A program made the translations under genes and the position numbers. From the NCBI RefSeq assembly GCF_051535215.1, contig NZ_JBPPLY010000005.1:62001-126000 (forward strand): a stretch of DNA of 64,000 nucleotides, read 5' to 3'. The notes beneath the pieces were generated by a model. The model had not been told where the DNA came from. It ran no database searches and worked only from the letters and a program-made list of their open reading frames with translations. Origin of the DNA: Nitrobacter sp051535215 (GTDB lineage: Bacteria > Pseudomonadota > Alphaproteobacteria > Rhizobiales > Xanthobacteraceae). Positions 19,322-28,014 of this stretch are shown one piece after another; position 1 is the stretch's first letter; every line of letters starts with the position of its first letter.

Positions 19322-20125
19322 ATGGCAGGCAAGGCAGGCAGGATCTACATCGGCATCGGCGGCTGGACCTTCGCGCCGTGGCGCGGCGTTTTCTATCCAG
19401 ACAAGCTGGCGCAGGCGAAAGAGCTCACCTACGCCGCCTCAAAACTCACCTCGATCGAAATCAACGGCACGTATTACGGATCGCAGAAGCCCGAAAGTTT
19501 CCGCAAATGGGCGCGCGAGGTGCCCGATGGCTTTGTGTTCTCGCTCAAAGGGCCGCGCTTCGCCACCAATCGGCGCGTGCTGGCCGAAGCCGGCGATTCG
19601 GTGAAACGTTTCTATGATTCCGGAGTGCTGGAACTTGGGGACCGCCTTGGACCGGTGCTGTGGCAATTCGCCCCGACCAAGGCGTTCGACGAAGCCGATT
19701 TCGGCAGGTTCCTGGAGCTGTTGCCACGGGAGTTGGAAAAGCGCGCGCTGCGGCATGTGGTCGAAGTCCGCCACGACAGCTTTTGCACGCCGGCGTTCAT
19801 CGCGCTGCTGCGGCAGTTCGAGGTGCCCGTCGTCTTCGCCGAGCACGGCAAATATCCGGCGATCGCCGACATCACCGCGGATTTCGTCTATGCCCGCCTG
19901 CAGAAGGGAAGCGACGACATCAAGACCTGTTATCCTCCGAAACAACTCGACGCCTGGGCCGAGCGACTTCAGACGTGGGCCTCAGGCGGCGAGCCGGACG
20001 ACCTGCCCCGCATCGACACTGCCAGACCGAAGAAAATACCGCGCGACGTCTTCGCTTACGTGATCCACGAAGGCAAGGTGCGCGCACCGGCAGGCGCGAT
20101 GGAGCTGATCGAACGCGTCAGGTGA
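19322..20125 (+). CDS. DUF72 domain-containing protein
   Basis: A 267-residue protein with the TIM-barrel-like DUF72 (YecE) fold: GIGGWTFAPWRGVFYP near 10-25, IEINGTYYGS near 42-51, FSLKGPRF near 70-77, and GPVLWQF. DUF72 proteins are widespread, without a firm biochemical role. The next gene, a DUF488 protein, starts 14 bp after its stop; DUF72-DUF488 neighbours are a recurrent pairing in bacteria, which suggests a shared function, possibly in nucleic-acid or stress metabolism (inference). Confidence 0.92.
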   Translation: MAGKAGRIYIGIGGWTFAPWRGVFYPDKLAQAKELTYAASKLTSIEINGTYYGSQKPESFRKWAREVPDGFVFSLKGPRFATNRRVLAEAGDSVKRFYDSGVLELGDRLGPVLWQFAPTKAFDEADFGRFLELLPRELEKRALRHVVEVRHDSFCTPAFIALLRQFEVPVVFAEHGKYPAIADITADFVYARLQKGSDDIKTCYPPKQLDAWAERLQTWASGGEPDDLPRIDTARPKKIPRDVFAYVIHEGKVRAPAGAMELIERVR

Positions 20126-20139
20126 CGGGAGGACACGAC

Positions 20140-20823
20140 ATGACGCCGGAAAGCCGGCTCTTCACCATCGGTTATGAGCAAGCGCCAGCTAGAGCCGTGC
20201 TCGATGAACTGGAACACGTCGGCGTCAAACTGCTCGTCGATGTCCGCGCCGTCACCTCATCCCGCCGTCCCGGCTTTTCAAAGAACCAGCTCGCCGCGAG
20301 CCTCGACGGCCGCGGCATTGCCTACCTGCACTTGCGCGGGCTCGGCACGCCGAAGCAGGGCCGGCTGGCCCGGCGCAGCGGCAAATTCGATGTGCTGCAC
20401 GACATCTACACAGCGCATCTGAAGACGCCGCAGGCGCGCGAGGAACTGGACGAACTCTCAGCGCTCGTCCAGCAAGCTGGACCGGTCTGCATTCTCTGCT
20501 ATGAGCGCGATCACTGGCATTGCCACCGCCGCTGGATCGCCGAGATCATCAACGACCGCGTCGGCGCCAGGATCTGGCCGCACCGCAGATGCGAGAGCCG
20601 ATGGCGTCCTGAATCATTTTCGGGCGAAGCATGTCCTCGGGCTTGGAGCCCTGTCCGATTCTATCAGAAGCAGCTCCGGGCCATGTGGAAGTTCGCTCAT
20701 TGTTCCCTTACGCGACGTTGTGCCCACCTGCTATCAGTAGTTGTACGGATGAGGGCTTGGGGGGCTCAGTGCGTTGTGAAAAGCGCGCAATCGCTTTGGC
20801 CGCCGTGCTGGCATGCGCGGTGA
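20140..20823 (+). CDS. DUF488 family protein with an atypical C-terminal tail
   Basis: A 227-residue reading frame. Residues 1-150 match DUF488: LFTIGYEQ (7-14), a VDVRAVTSSRRPGF core, and CILCYERDHWHCHRRWIA, whose Cys and His are the family hallmark. The last 65-70 residues (after WPHRR) are Arg/Cys/Trp-rich, unlike the family and unlike normal coding sequence here. They coincide with an intergenic-type repeat at about 20615-20665. The tail may be accidental read-through after loss of the native stop. The frame also overlaps the start of bcsS by 55 bp. Confidence 0.8.
   Translation: MTPESRLFTIGYEQAPARAVLDELEHVGVKLLVDVRAVTSSRRPGFSKNQLAASLDGRGIAYLHLRGLGTPKQGRLARRSGKFDVLHDIYTAHLKTPQAREELDELSALVQQAGPVCILCYERDHWHCHRRWIAEIINDRVGARIWPHRRCESRWRPESFSGEACPRAWSPVRFYQKQLRAMWKFAHCSLTRRCAHLLSVVVRMRAWGAQCVVKSAQSLWPPCWHAR
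20615..20665 (+). repeat. probable short dispersed repeat inside the DUF488 3' end
   Basis: The segment around TTTTCGGGCGAAGCATGTCC resembles the REP-like intergenic elements of Bradyrhizobium-type genomes. No second full copy lies in this window, so the call rests on recognition rather than comparison. It falls where the DUF488 protein stops resembling its family. Confidence 0.4.
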
Positions 20824-21521
20824 TGGGTCGGTCATTGGCCCAGCCGGCAGCCGGTCCCCCGTTGGCCGACACACTCATCGGCGGCTCAAAACCCGAACGT
20901 TTCCTGTTTTTCAGCGGCGTCGATCTCTGGCGCAACGGCCAGGCCGGCTATGCAGGGATGCTGCTGGCGCCGCAAGGCGGCCTGAATAACGACGGCTTTC
21001 TGGTCCGCCTGTTCATGTCCGATGATTTCGAGCGTTACGACACGCCGACGCAGCGCTTCACCACCAACATCTTCCGCGCCTCTGTCTTGCCGGGATGGCG
21101 CGTCAAGCGCGGCAATGTCGAGATCAAGATCTTCGCGGGGCCCGCCCTCGAAAGCCATGCGTTGAAACCGGATGTTCCAACCGACAAGCTGCGCGGCAGC
21201 CACTTCGGCGCTCGCATCGCGACCGAGGTATGGTGGGAGCCCACGCCCACGATGATGGTGGCGGCGGCCGCCTCGGCCACGACGATCGGATCGGGATACA
21301 GCGCTCGCGCGGCGGCCGGCTGGCGTTTGTTGGACAGATTCTGGATCGGGCCTGAAATCTCCGCATCCGCCGACGAGTATTCCACCCAATACCGGATCGG
21401 CGCGCACCTCACGGGTTTCAGGACCGGACCGGCGGAATGGTCGGTCGGCGCCGGCTTTCTTGAGGACAGTTTCGACCGCAACGGCATCTATGGGCGGATC
21501 GGCGTTCTGTTCCGGAAGTGA
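20769..21521 (+). CDS. bcsS: BcsS-like cellulose biosynthesis protein
   Basis: A 250-residue exported protein. A signal peptide follows a basic start (about 1-25, cleaved near AQPAAG), then alternating beta-strand sequence with SGVDLWRNGQAGYAGMLLAP at the front and a repeated Gly/Tyr pattern ending GRIGVLFRK. This matches the BcsS family, an outer-membrane-type barrel linked to cellulose secretion. GTG 20769, preceded by a G-rich site, gives the signal peptide; the frame opens upstream at 20631. No cellulose synthase gene is nearby, so this is an orphan. Confidence 0.82.
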   Translation: MRCEKRAIALAAVLACAVMGRSLAQPAAGPPLADTLIGGSKPERFLFFSGVDLWRNGQAGYAGMLLAPQGGLNNDGFLVRLFMSDDFERYDTPTQRFTTNIFRASVLPGWRVKRGNVEIKIFAGPALESHALKPDVPTDKLRGSHFGARIATEVWWEPTPTMMVAAAASATTIGSGYSARAAAGWRLLDRFWIGPEISASADEYSTQYRIGAHLTGFRTGPAEWSVGAGFLEDSFDRNGIYGRIGVLFRK

Positions 21522-21537
21522 CGTTTTCGGAATCATT

Positions 21538-21578
21538 TGATCGGGCTGACCGAAAGCCGTTTTCCACTTTCGGGATCA
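21538..21578. repeat. REP-like palindromic element
   Basis: TGATC...CCGAAAG...CTTTCGGGATCA forms an imperfect inverted repeat between the convergent bcsS and ABC permease genes. Related elements with similar GATC-ended arms occur at 39478-39537 and 55256-55322. It may act as a bidirectional transcript end. Confidence 0.6.
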
Positions 21579-21582
21579 TGCC

Positions 21583-22740
21583 CTAATCCAGTGTGCGGCG
21601 GAATCGTGTCACCGCGATCACCATCGCCACCAGCATGAGCGCCAGCAGTGCGAGCGTATCGTATTGCAGGTTTTGCAGCGTCGCTCCCTTCAGCATGATG
21701 GCGCGGACAATCCGGACGTAGTGCGTCAGCGGCAGGCATTCACCGACATACTGCGCCCAAACCGGCATGCCCGCGAACGGGAACATGAAGCCGGACAGCA
21801 GGATGCTTGGCAGAAAGAACATCATCGACATCTGCATCGCCTGGAGCTGGTTCTGCACGATTGTCGAGAACGTGTATCCAACAGCGAGATTGGTCGTGAT
21901 GAACAGCGTCGACAGCAACGCCAGCAGCGTCAGGCTTCCGTCGATGGGCACGCCGAACAGCAACGCCCCGATGCCGATGATCAATGCCGCCTGGATGAAA
22001 CCCACCAGCACGTAAGGCAGGATCTTGCCGATCATCACCTCGACCGGGGTGATCGGCATCGACAGCAGGCTTTCCATGGTGCCCCGCTCGATCTCGCGCG
22101 TGACCGACAAGGCCGTGAAGATCAGCATGGTCATGGTGAGGATGGTGCCGACAAGCCCGGGCACGATGTTCAGCCGCGAAGACGCCGCAGGGTTGTAACG
22201 CGCATGCGCCCGGATTTCGAATGGCGGATCAGGCGGATTGCCGATGAACAGATCGTGCGCCAGCGCGGTCTGTACGATCGGGCCGAGCGCACCCAATGCG
22301 GAGCCGGCGGCCACGGGATCGGTGGCGTCGGCGGCAACCAGCAGCGCCGGACGGTCACCACGCCGCACGCCGCGCTCGAAGCCGCGCGGAATTTCGACGC
22401 CGAACAGCACCTTGCCCGATTTCAGGAGATTGTCGAAGGTTTCAACGTCGTGCACCTCCTGCGTGAAGCGGAAATAGGATGTATTTTCCAGCGCCTTGAG
22501 AATCGAGCGTGCGAGATCGCTGTCCTCCTGCATCAGAACCGCGGTGGGCAGATGGCGCGGCGTGGTGTTGATGGCATAGCCGAACAGCAGAAGCTGCATC
22601 ACCGGAATCATCACGATCATCGCGAACGATACCCGGTCGCGCCGGAGCTGGATGAACTCCTTCACCAGCATGGCGTAGCTGCGCCGCCAGAAGCCGAACG
22701 ACATCTCCCTTTCGGCGGAATGGTCGTCCGCGGCGCTCAT
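21583..22740 (-). CDS. ABC-2 type transporter permease
   Basis: A 385-residue inner-membrane permease of the YhhJ/YbhR type. One N-terminal helix (about 29-50) is followed by a large periplasmic domain (50-180) and five further helices. Family cues include PRHLPTAVLMQEDSDLAR in the periplasmic part and EIERGTMESLLSMPITPVEVMIGK in the cytoplasmic loop. Its start overlaps the ATPase stop by 4 bp (ATGA), so the two are co-translated. With the ATPase and the lipoprotein adaptor it forms an exporter, probably for drugs or hydrophobic compounds. Confidence 0.93.
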   Translation of the reverse strand: MSAADDHSAEREMSFGFWRRSYAMLVKEFIQLRRDRVSFAMIVMIPVMQLLLFGYAINTTPRHLPTAVLMQEDSDLARSILKALENTSYFRFTQEVHDVETFDNLLKSGKVLFGVEIPRGFERGVRRGDRPALLVAADATDPVAAGSALGALGPIVQTALAHDLFIGNPPDPPFEIRAHARYNPAASSRLNIVPGLVGTILTMTMLIFTALSVTREIERGTMESLLSMPITPVEVMIGKILPYVLVGFIQAALIIGIGALLFGVPIDGSLTLLALLSTLFITTNLAVGYTFSTIVQNQLQAMQMSMMFFLPSILLSGFMFPFAGMPVWAQYVGECLPLTHYVRIVRAIMLKGATLQNLQYDTLALLALMLVAMVIAVTRFRRTLD

Positions 22741-23681
22741 TGGAAATTATCCTTCGAACGGTTCATCAGTTCGATGAACACGTCTTCCAGCGACGGCTCA
22801 CTCTGCTGCCAGTGCAGATCGCCACGGCCGCGATACGGCGCGATCGTCGCTTCGAGCGCGGCCTTGTCGCGGCCTGAGACATGCAGGCTGGCGCCGAAGG
22901 GCGCGGCCATGTCGATGCCCGGCTTGCCTGCGAGTTCGGCCGACAGCGCATTGATATCGCCGCCCGCGACCGTATAGGTGGTCAGCGCCGACTTTGCGAT
23001 GACGTCATCCACGGTGCCGTGCACCAGCAGATGACCATAGGCGATATAGGCGATCTCGTGACAGCGTTCAGCCTCGTCCATGTAATGCGTCGAGACCAGC
23101 ACCGTCAGGCCATCCGCGGCCAGCGCATGAATCTCGTTCCAGAACTCGCGTCGCGCCTTGGGATCGACACCGGCGGTCGGCTCGTCGAGCAGGAGGAGTT
23201 GGGGGTTCGGCAGCGTGCAGGCGCCGAGTGCGAGGCGCTGCTTCCAGCCCCCGGACAATTCGCCCGCAAGCTGCTCCTCGCGGCCATTGAGACCGAGCCG
23301 TTTGATCATTGCCAACGCCGCGCCGGGCGCATTCCGCATGCCATAGAGCCGTGCGACGAACTCCAGGTTCTCGCGCACCGACAGGTCCTGATACAGGCTG
23401 AAGCGCTGGGTCATGTAGCCGACCCGGCGCTTGATCTTGTCCGCGTCGCGGCGGATGTCATAGCCGAGGCAGGTGCCCTCGCCGCTGTCCGGCGTCAGCA
23501 GTCCGCAAAGCATACGGATGGTGGTTGTCTTGCCGGAGCCGTTGGGACCGAGGAAACCGTAGATCATCCCACGCTTCACCGTCATGGACAGATCATGCAC
23601 GACCTCGCGGCCCTTGAACGACTTCGAGAGGCCGGAAACCTCGATCGCGATGTCGGATGCTTTCACGGCTGCCTGACTCAT
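22737..23681 (-). CDS. ABC transporter ATP-binding protein (exporter)
   Basis: A 314-residue ATPase. Walker A GPNGSGKT is at 45-52, the signature LSGGWKQRL is near 142-150, Walker B LLLLDEPTAG is near 163-172, and the switch His lies in STHYMDEAE. The last ~85 residues form a C-terminal domain as in YbhF-type export ATPases. It is a single-nucleotide-binding-domain form, so it must dimerise. It lies 10 bp after the adaptor gene and overlaps the permease gene by 4 bp. Confidence 0.95.
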   Translation of the reverse strand: MSQAAVKASDIAIEVSGLSKSFKGREVVHDLSMTVKRGMIYGFLGPNGSGKTTTIRMLCGLLTPDSGEGTCLGYDIRRDADKIKRRVGYMTQRFSLYQDLSVRENLEFVARLYGMRNAPGAALAMIKRLGLNGREEQLAGELSGGWKQRLALGACTLPNPQLLLLDEPTAGVDPKARREFWNEIHALAADGLTVLVSTHYMDEAERCHEIAYIAYGHLLVHGTVDDVIAKSALTTYTVAGGDINALSAELAGKPGIDMAAPFGASLHVSGRDKAALEATIAPYRGRGDLHWQQSEPSLEDVFIELMNRSKDNFQ

Positions 23682-23691
23682 GGCGCGGCCC

Positions 23692-24465
23692 TCAGTGTGT
23701 CGCGGCGTCGAGTTGAACGGTGATCGGCTGCCCCACCCGAAGATTGTCTGGCCTGTTGGGTCGCGCCTGAATCAGGAACACCAGCTTGTTGCGCTCCTCG
23801 AGGCTGTAGATCACCGGCGGCGTGTATTCGGCCTGAGTGGCGATGAAATAAATCTTGGCCGCCAGATCGGACACACAGTTATCGCAGGTGATGCGGACGT
23901 CCTGCCCGATCTTGAGTTTCGGCAAATCGGGCTCCGACACAAAAAAACGAATCTTCATGTTGCCGGGCGGCATGATCGACAGCACCGGCCGTTGCGCCGG
24001 CGCCATCTCGCCTTCGCGAAAATAGATTTGCTGGATGGTCCCCGCGACCGGCGCAAAACCCTTGCGGCGCGCCAGCCGCGTTTCCGAGGTGTTGACCCGC
24101 GCTTCGGCGACACGCAGCGCCGAAACGGCGGAATCCAGGGTGGCCTGCGTGCCCGCCCCGGTCTTCCTCAGCGATGCCGCGCGGTCATAAGTCTGCTGCG
24201 CATTCGCCAGCGTCGCCTTGTTCTGATTGAGATCGGCCTGTTGCAGGTCGTCGTCGACCGAATAGAGAAGTGCGCCGACCTCGACAGCGTCGCCTTCGCG
24301 CACATTCAGTCTGGTGACACGGCCGCTCTCGTCAGGACTGACAAAAATCATGTCGGCCTCGACCCAGCCCTGATAACCCGGCGACGACTTCGCACCGCAG
24401 CCGGCAACGAGAACCGTCAACGCCAACACGGCGCCGGCACGCACGATGACGCCCCGAGTGGTCAT
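23692..24465 (-). CDS. HlyD-family periplasmic adaptor, lipoprotein
   Basis: A 257-residue membrane-fusion protein. The signal ends in LTVLVAGC, so Cys23 is the probable lipidation site. It then has a lipoyl-like half (VSPDESGRVTRLNVREGDAV), a coiled-coil hairpin (about 75-130, QADLNQNKATLANAQ) and a beta-barrel domain, the order expected of HlyD/RND-type adaptors. It bridges the inner-membrane ABC pump to an outer-membrane channel, which is not encoded here. ATG 24465 overlaps the TetR stop by 4 bp (ATGA), placing it in the TetR-controlled operon. Confidence 0.92.
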   Translation of the reverse strand: MTTRGVIVRAGAVLALTVLVAGCGAKSSPGYQGWVEADMIFVSPDESGRVTRLNVREGDAVEVGALLYSVDDDLQQADLNQNKATLANAQQTYDRAASLRKTGAGTQATLDSAVSALRVAEARVNTSETRLARRKGFAPVAGTIQQIYFREGEMAPAQRPVLSIMPPGNMKIRFFVSEPDLPKLKIGQDVRITCDNCVSDLAAKIYFIATQAEYTPPVIYSLEERNKLVFLIQARPNRPDNLRVGQPITVQLDAATH

Positions 24466-25190
24466 GACACCCTCCGTTCGCCAAAGATCAGATCGAGATG
24501 GACCTTGAGCATCGCCACGGCATCGAGCGGCGCATGCCGGCCGAACAGGCCCTGCCACATCACGGCGACCAAAGCAGGCGCAACGACGATCTGGGGGAAG
24601 TCGGCAAGGCGCTCATGACGGATCTCTCCGCGCGCGATGCCACTCTCGATCAGCTTGCGCATGGCCGCGAGGCCGCGCGAAACGACTTCACGAAAGTAGA
24701 AATCGGCGAGCGACGGAAAGCGCGCGCCCTCCGCGACGATCAAACGAACGATATCGCCGCGCTTGGTCTCAGCGATCTCGCGCACAAAAGTCTCGGCGAA
24801 GCGTTCGAGGATATCCCGCACCGATCCACCGGCAGCAGGCGCGGCCGCCAGGTTTCCGATCAGCGGCACGAGCGCCGTTCTCACCAGTTCCTGAAATAGC
24901 GCCTCCTTGTCCTTGAAGTGCAGATAGATCGTGCCTTTGGCCACTCCGGCCCGCTTCGCCACGTCGTCCAGACGGGTGGCGGCAAAACCACGCGCGGTGA
25001 ACTCATCGAGGCCCGCCGCGATGATCGCCGCACGCCGTTGCGCCGCGCGCGCCGCGCGGTTCGGGGGTTTGACAGTCCTGCCGGTTTGCGCGGACCCCGC
25101 GGCGCCCTCTGGGCCTGCAATCGCTCGCGATTTGGCGGAGCTCGCGGTCGCGGTTGCGGTTTTTCGTGGCTTTGCTTTTGCAGCTTTCAT
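24462..25190 (-). CDS. TetR-family transcriptional repressor
   Basis: A 242-residue regulator. Residues 1-50 are a Lys/Ala/Ser-rich extension. The HTH is at about 71-95 (ATRLDDVAKRAGVAKGTIYLHF, the standard TetR signature), followed by a helical ligand-binding domain. It is the first gene of the tetR-hlyD-ABC-ABC unit, with a 4-bp overlap to hlyD. A palindromic operator lies 8 bp upstream of its start, so it most likely represses itself and the pump until a toxic ligand releases it (inference from layout). Confidence 0.94.
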   Translation of the reverse strand: MKAAKAKPRKTATATASSAKSRAIAGPEGAAGSAQTGRTVKPPNRAARAAQRRAAIIAAGLDEFTARGFAATRLDDVAKRAGVAKGTIYLHFKDKEALFQELVRTALVPLIGNLAAAPAAGGSVRDILERFAETFVREIAETKRGDIVRLIVAEGARFPSLADFYFREVVSRGLAAMRKLIESGIARGEIRHERLADFPQIVVAPALVAVMWQGLFGRHAPLDAVAMLKVHLDLIFGERRVS

Positions 25191-25197
25191 AAAAACA

Positions 25198-25221
25198 ATA
25201 TGACTGACTGGTCAGTCATAT
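25198..25221. promoter_or_regulatory. TetR operator palindrome
   Basis: A 24-bp palindrome with arms ATATGACTGACT and GGTCAGTCATAT, differing at only one paired position at the centre. It contains TGACTGACTGGTCAGTCA, a motif seen in front of many AcrR/TetR efflux regulators. It sits immediately upstream of the tetR start. Confidence 0.9.
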
Positions 25222-25373
25222 TCAAGATATGTATGTGACGCGAGCGCTCAATCCGCCGTGATGCCAATCATATTACTGTATTATCTAGAGAATTTCAGAC
25301 AGAGGCGTCTTATCGGCACATCTGGTCGGATCGGATAGGCTGAGGAAGGCGAACCGCTTGCCGGGAGGCGCGA

Positions 25374-26978
25374 TCAGCCGCGCTGCATCGCCGCCAGCGC
25401 CTGCGGCGTATCGATGTCGAGAAACGCCCCTTGATCTTCCACCGCGACTTCCGCCACGACCTCCGTGTGCTGCGCGATCAGATTGCGCGCTCCGATATCG
25501 CCCTCGAGCGACATCAGTTCGCCGAAGAACCGGCGCGACCACAGCACCGGATTGCCGCGACTGCCATCGCTGACCGGGACCGCGATCAGCATGCCGCGAT
25601 CCGGCGCGAAGGCCGCGATCAGCCGATCGAGGAGATGCGCGTCGATCAGCGGCATGTCACCGAGACAGATCAACGCGCCGCCCGCCTCTTTCGGAACCAC
25701 GCCGATGCCGGCCTTGAGCGAACTGGCCAACCCTGTGGGAAAATCCGGATTGTACACGAACGTCACGTTCAGCCCGCGCAACGCGCGCTCGACTTCCGCG
25801 GCCTGATGGCCGGTGACGACAGTCACGCTTGATACTTTTGACGCCAGTACCTGCTCCACCACGACGCGAACCAGCGGCTTGCCATGCAGTTCGGCCAGCA
25901 GCTTGTTATGGCCGCCCATGCGGGTCGAACGTCCGGCCGCGAGGATCACCGCCGCAATATTGTTGTTGCTGTCGGCTCCTGGCGAAATACGCGGTTGCGG
26001 CCGCGTCACGATTTCCATCAGCAGGCCGCCCACCCCCATCCCGGTCAGGTCGCGTCGTGCGACCTTCAATCCGGCGAGCAGGCGCATCAGCACCCAATCA
26101 AAGCCGTTTTCAACAGGAGAACGAGCACAGCCCGGCGCACCCACAACCGGCACGCCGCGCGCCCTTCCGATCAGAAGCAGGTTACCGGGATCGACCGGCA
26201 TGCCGAAGTGTTCGATCACGCCGCCGGCGGCAGTGAGAGCCGCGGGAATGACATCGCGGCGATCGGCGATCGCGGACGCGCCGAACACGATGACCAGTTC
26301 GGCGCCGAGATCGAGCATCTCCTTGATCGTGGCCGACAACACCGTCTGGTCGTGAGGCACCCGCCGCTCGGCGATCATCGTCGCGCCGGCCGGCGCAAGA
26401 CGATCGGCGGTCACCCGCAATGTCTTGTCGATCACCTTCGGCGCCAGGCCGGGAAGGATGGTGGAAACGACACCGACGCGCTTGATGCGATAAGGCGCGA
26501 CGCGCAGAACGTCGCGCCGCGCGGCCGCCACCGCTGCGTCGCGCAGTTCCGCCCTGACACCGAATGGGATCAGCTTGACGGTTGCGATCATCTCGCCCTG
26601 AACCACCGGCTTGTAGGCCGGAAGCGTTGCAAACGTGATGGCTTCGTCGACATTGTTGATGCGGTTGACCGCCGCGCGATCGATCACCAGCACGCCGGTG
26701 CGCGCTGCGAACAGGTTGGCGCGGCCGGTGAAAGCCCGCTCGACCGTGACGCCCTCGCCGGCGACGGCTTTGGCGACACCCGACGCCGCTTCGTCCTCGG
26801 ACACATCGCCGTCCTCGAGACGGACGACGACCACCTCCTTCACGCCCGCCCTGTTCAGAGCCTCGACCTCCACCGGACCGATAGTGGTGCCCTTCTTGAG
26901 CACGAATGCCCCCTGACGCAGGGTATGAACGGTGACGCCGCCGATCGCATCGTCCGGGGCAGCAGGACCAAATTTCAT
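25374..26978 (-). CDS. molybdopterin-binding / MobA-like nucleotidyltransferase fusion
   Basis: A 534-residue two-domain protein. Residues 1-335 resemble MoeA/MogA-like molybdopterin-binding proteins (VFGASAIADRRDVIPAAL near 231-248). Residues 341-534 are a GT-A nucleotidyltransferase with LAAGRSTRMGGHNKLL (346-361) and an ICLGDMPLI segment, as in MobA/MocA enzymes that attach CMP or GMP to the molybdenum cofactor. This suits a dinucleotide cofactor of the xanthine-oxidase family. The ATG at 26978 overlaps the preceding XdhC stop by 4 bp. It is the last gene of the Cox-like cluster. Confidence 0.92.
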   Translation of the reverse strand: MKFGPAAPDDAIGGVTVHTLRQGAFVLKKGTTIGPVEVEALNRAGVKEVVVVRLEDGDVSEDEAASGVAKAVAGEGVTVERAFTGRANLFAARTGVLVIDRAAVNRINNVDEAITFATLPAYKPVVQGEMIATVKLIPFGVRAELRDAAVAAARRDVLRVAPYRIKRVGVVSTILPGLAPKVIDKTLRVTADRLAPAGATMIAERRVPHDQTVLSATIKEMLDLGAELVIVFGASAIADRRDVIPAALTAAGGVIEHFGMPVDPGNLLLIGRARGVPVVGAPGCARSPVENGFDWVLMRLLAGLKVARRDLTGMGVGGLLMEIVTRPQPRISPGADSNNNIAAVILAAGRSTRMGGHNKLLAELHGKPLVRVVVEQVLASKVSSVTVVTGHQAAEVERALRGLNVTFVYNPDFPTGLASSLKAGIGVVPKEAGGALICLGDMPLIDAHLLDRLIAAFAPDRGMLIAVPVSDGSRGNPVLWSRRFFGELMSLEGDIGARNLIAQHTEVVAEVAVEDQGAFLDIDTPQALAAMQRG

Positions 26979-27667
26979 GCCGCGCTCGCTTTCGGCAGCC
27001 GTAGCTGCGCCGTGATTTCCGCCATGATGGCTACTGCGATCTCGGAGGGCGAAATAGCGCCGATCTCCAGCCCGATCGGCGCATGGATGCGCGCGAGGCC
27101 AGCGTCGGAAACCCCCTGTGCCTTCAATCGCTCTGCGCGCCTCTCGTGGGTTTTCGGCGAACCCAGCGCGCCGATGTAAAAGCAATCGTGCTCGAGAGCG
27201 TGCAGCAGCGCCGGATCGTCGATTTTGGGATCGTGGGTCAGCGCGACAAAGGCGGTATAGTGGTCGATATCGAGCGGCGGCAGCGCGACGTCCGGCCATT
27301 CGGCGATCAGCGGCATGTCCGGAAACCGCTCAGGACTCGCAAATGCCGTGCGCGGATCTACCACGGTGACGTCATAGCCAAGCGACCGCGCGAGAGGCGC
27401 CAATGCCTGGCTGATGTGGACCGCGCCGACGATCACAAGCCTCGCCGTCGGCGCATGGACATTCAGGAACAGTTTTCGGCCGTCCATTTCGACCGTTCCG
27501 CTCTTGCCCATGCGCAGGTGTCTTTCCAGTTCCGTATGCAATGGATCGCCAGCGAGATCGGCTGCCTTGACGATACGCTGCTCGCCGTTGGCGATATCGG
27601 TCACCACGATCACCGGCCGCCGCGCGGCCCGCTCCCTGTTGATCTCTGCGAGCGTGGCGAGTTTCAT
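26975..27667 (-). CDS. XdhC/CoxI-family protein, C-terminal Rossmann type
   Basis: A 230-residue maturation factor. LVIVGAVHISQAL (77-89) is a Rossmann-like nucleotide loop, and YIGALGSPKTHERR (164-177) is the C-terminal XdhC signature. Such proteins bind molybdenum cofactor, protect it, and help insert its sulfurated form into xanthine-dehydrogenase-family enzymes. The N-terminal XdhC half is supplied by the preceding separate gene. The ATG at 27667 is 7 bp after that gene; the stop overlaps the next gene (ATGA). Confidence 0.92.
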   Translation of the reverse strand: MKLATLAEINRERAARRPVIVVTDIANGEQRIVKAADLAGDPLHTELERHLRMGKSGTVEMDGRKLFLNVHAPTARLVIVGAVHISQALAPLARSLGYDVTVVDPRTAFASPERFPDMPLIAEWPDVALPPLDIDHYTAFVALTHDPKIDDPALLHALEHDCFYIGALGSPKTHERRAERLKAQGVSDAGLARIHAPIGLEIGAISPSEIAVAIMAEITAQLRLPKASAA

Positions 27668-27674
27668 TTCACGC

Positions 27675-27998
27675 TCAGCCGACTTTCTCGACGAAGACAC
27701 GGATGGTGCCGCCGCAAGACAGTCCGACCTTCCAGGCCGTGTCGTCAGTCACGCCGAACTCGAGCATCCTGGGCGTGCCGCTGGAGATCACGTCCAGCGC
27801 CTCGGTCACCACGGCGCCTTCGACGCAGCCACCGGAGACCGAGCCGAGAAACGTGCCGTCGTCGTTGACGACGAGGTTCGAACCGGCGGGACGTGGTGCC
27901 GATCCCCAGGTTTCAACCACCGTCGCGAGCGCAACGCCGTGACCGGCTTTCCGCCAGTCCTCGGCAGCCTTCAGAATATCCTCGTCGCGATCGAGCAT
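27675..27998 (-). CDS. XdhC/CoxF-family protein, N-terminal type
   Basis: A 107-residue protein corresponding to the N-terminal XdhC domain: GSAPRPAGSNLVV (32-44) and GSVSGGCVEGAV (52-63), with the invariant Cys58, then a LSCGGTIRVFVE end motif. In many bacteria this half is fused to the Rossmann half; here it is a stand-alone gene directly upstream of it. Together they probably form one maturation unit for the molybdo-flavoprotein. Confidence 0.92.
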   Translation of the reverse strand: MLDRDEDILKAAEDWRKAGHGVALATVVETWGSAPRPAGSNLVVNDDGTFLGSVSGGCVEGAVVTEALDVISSGTPRMLEFGVTDDTAWKVGLSCGGTIRVFVEKVG

Positions 27999-28014
27999 GG
28001 CGGACTACTTCTAT

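Noticed and set aside
26979..27299. N-terminal extension of the molybdopterin/MobA fusion
   Set aside because: The extension overlaps the XdhC gene and has shadow-type sequence; the ATG at 26978 forms a 4-bp overlap.
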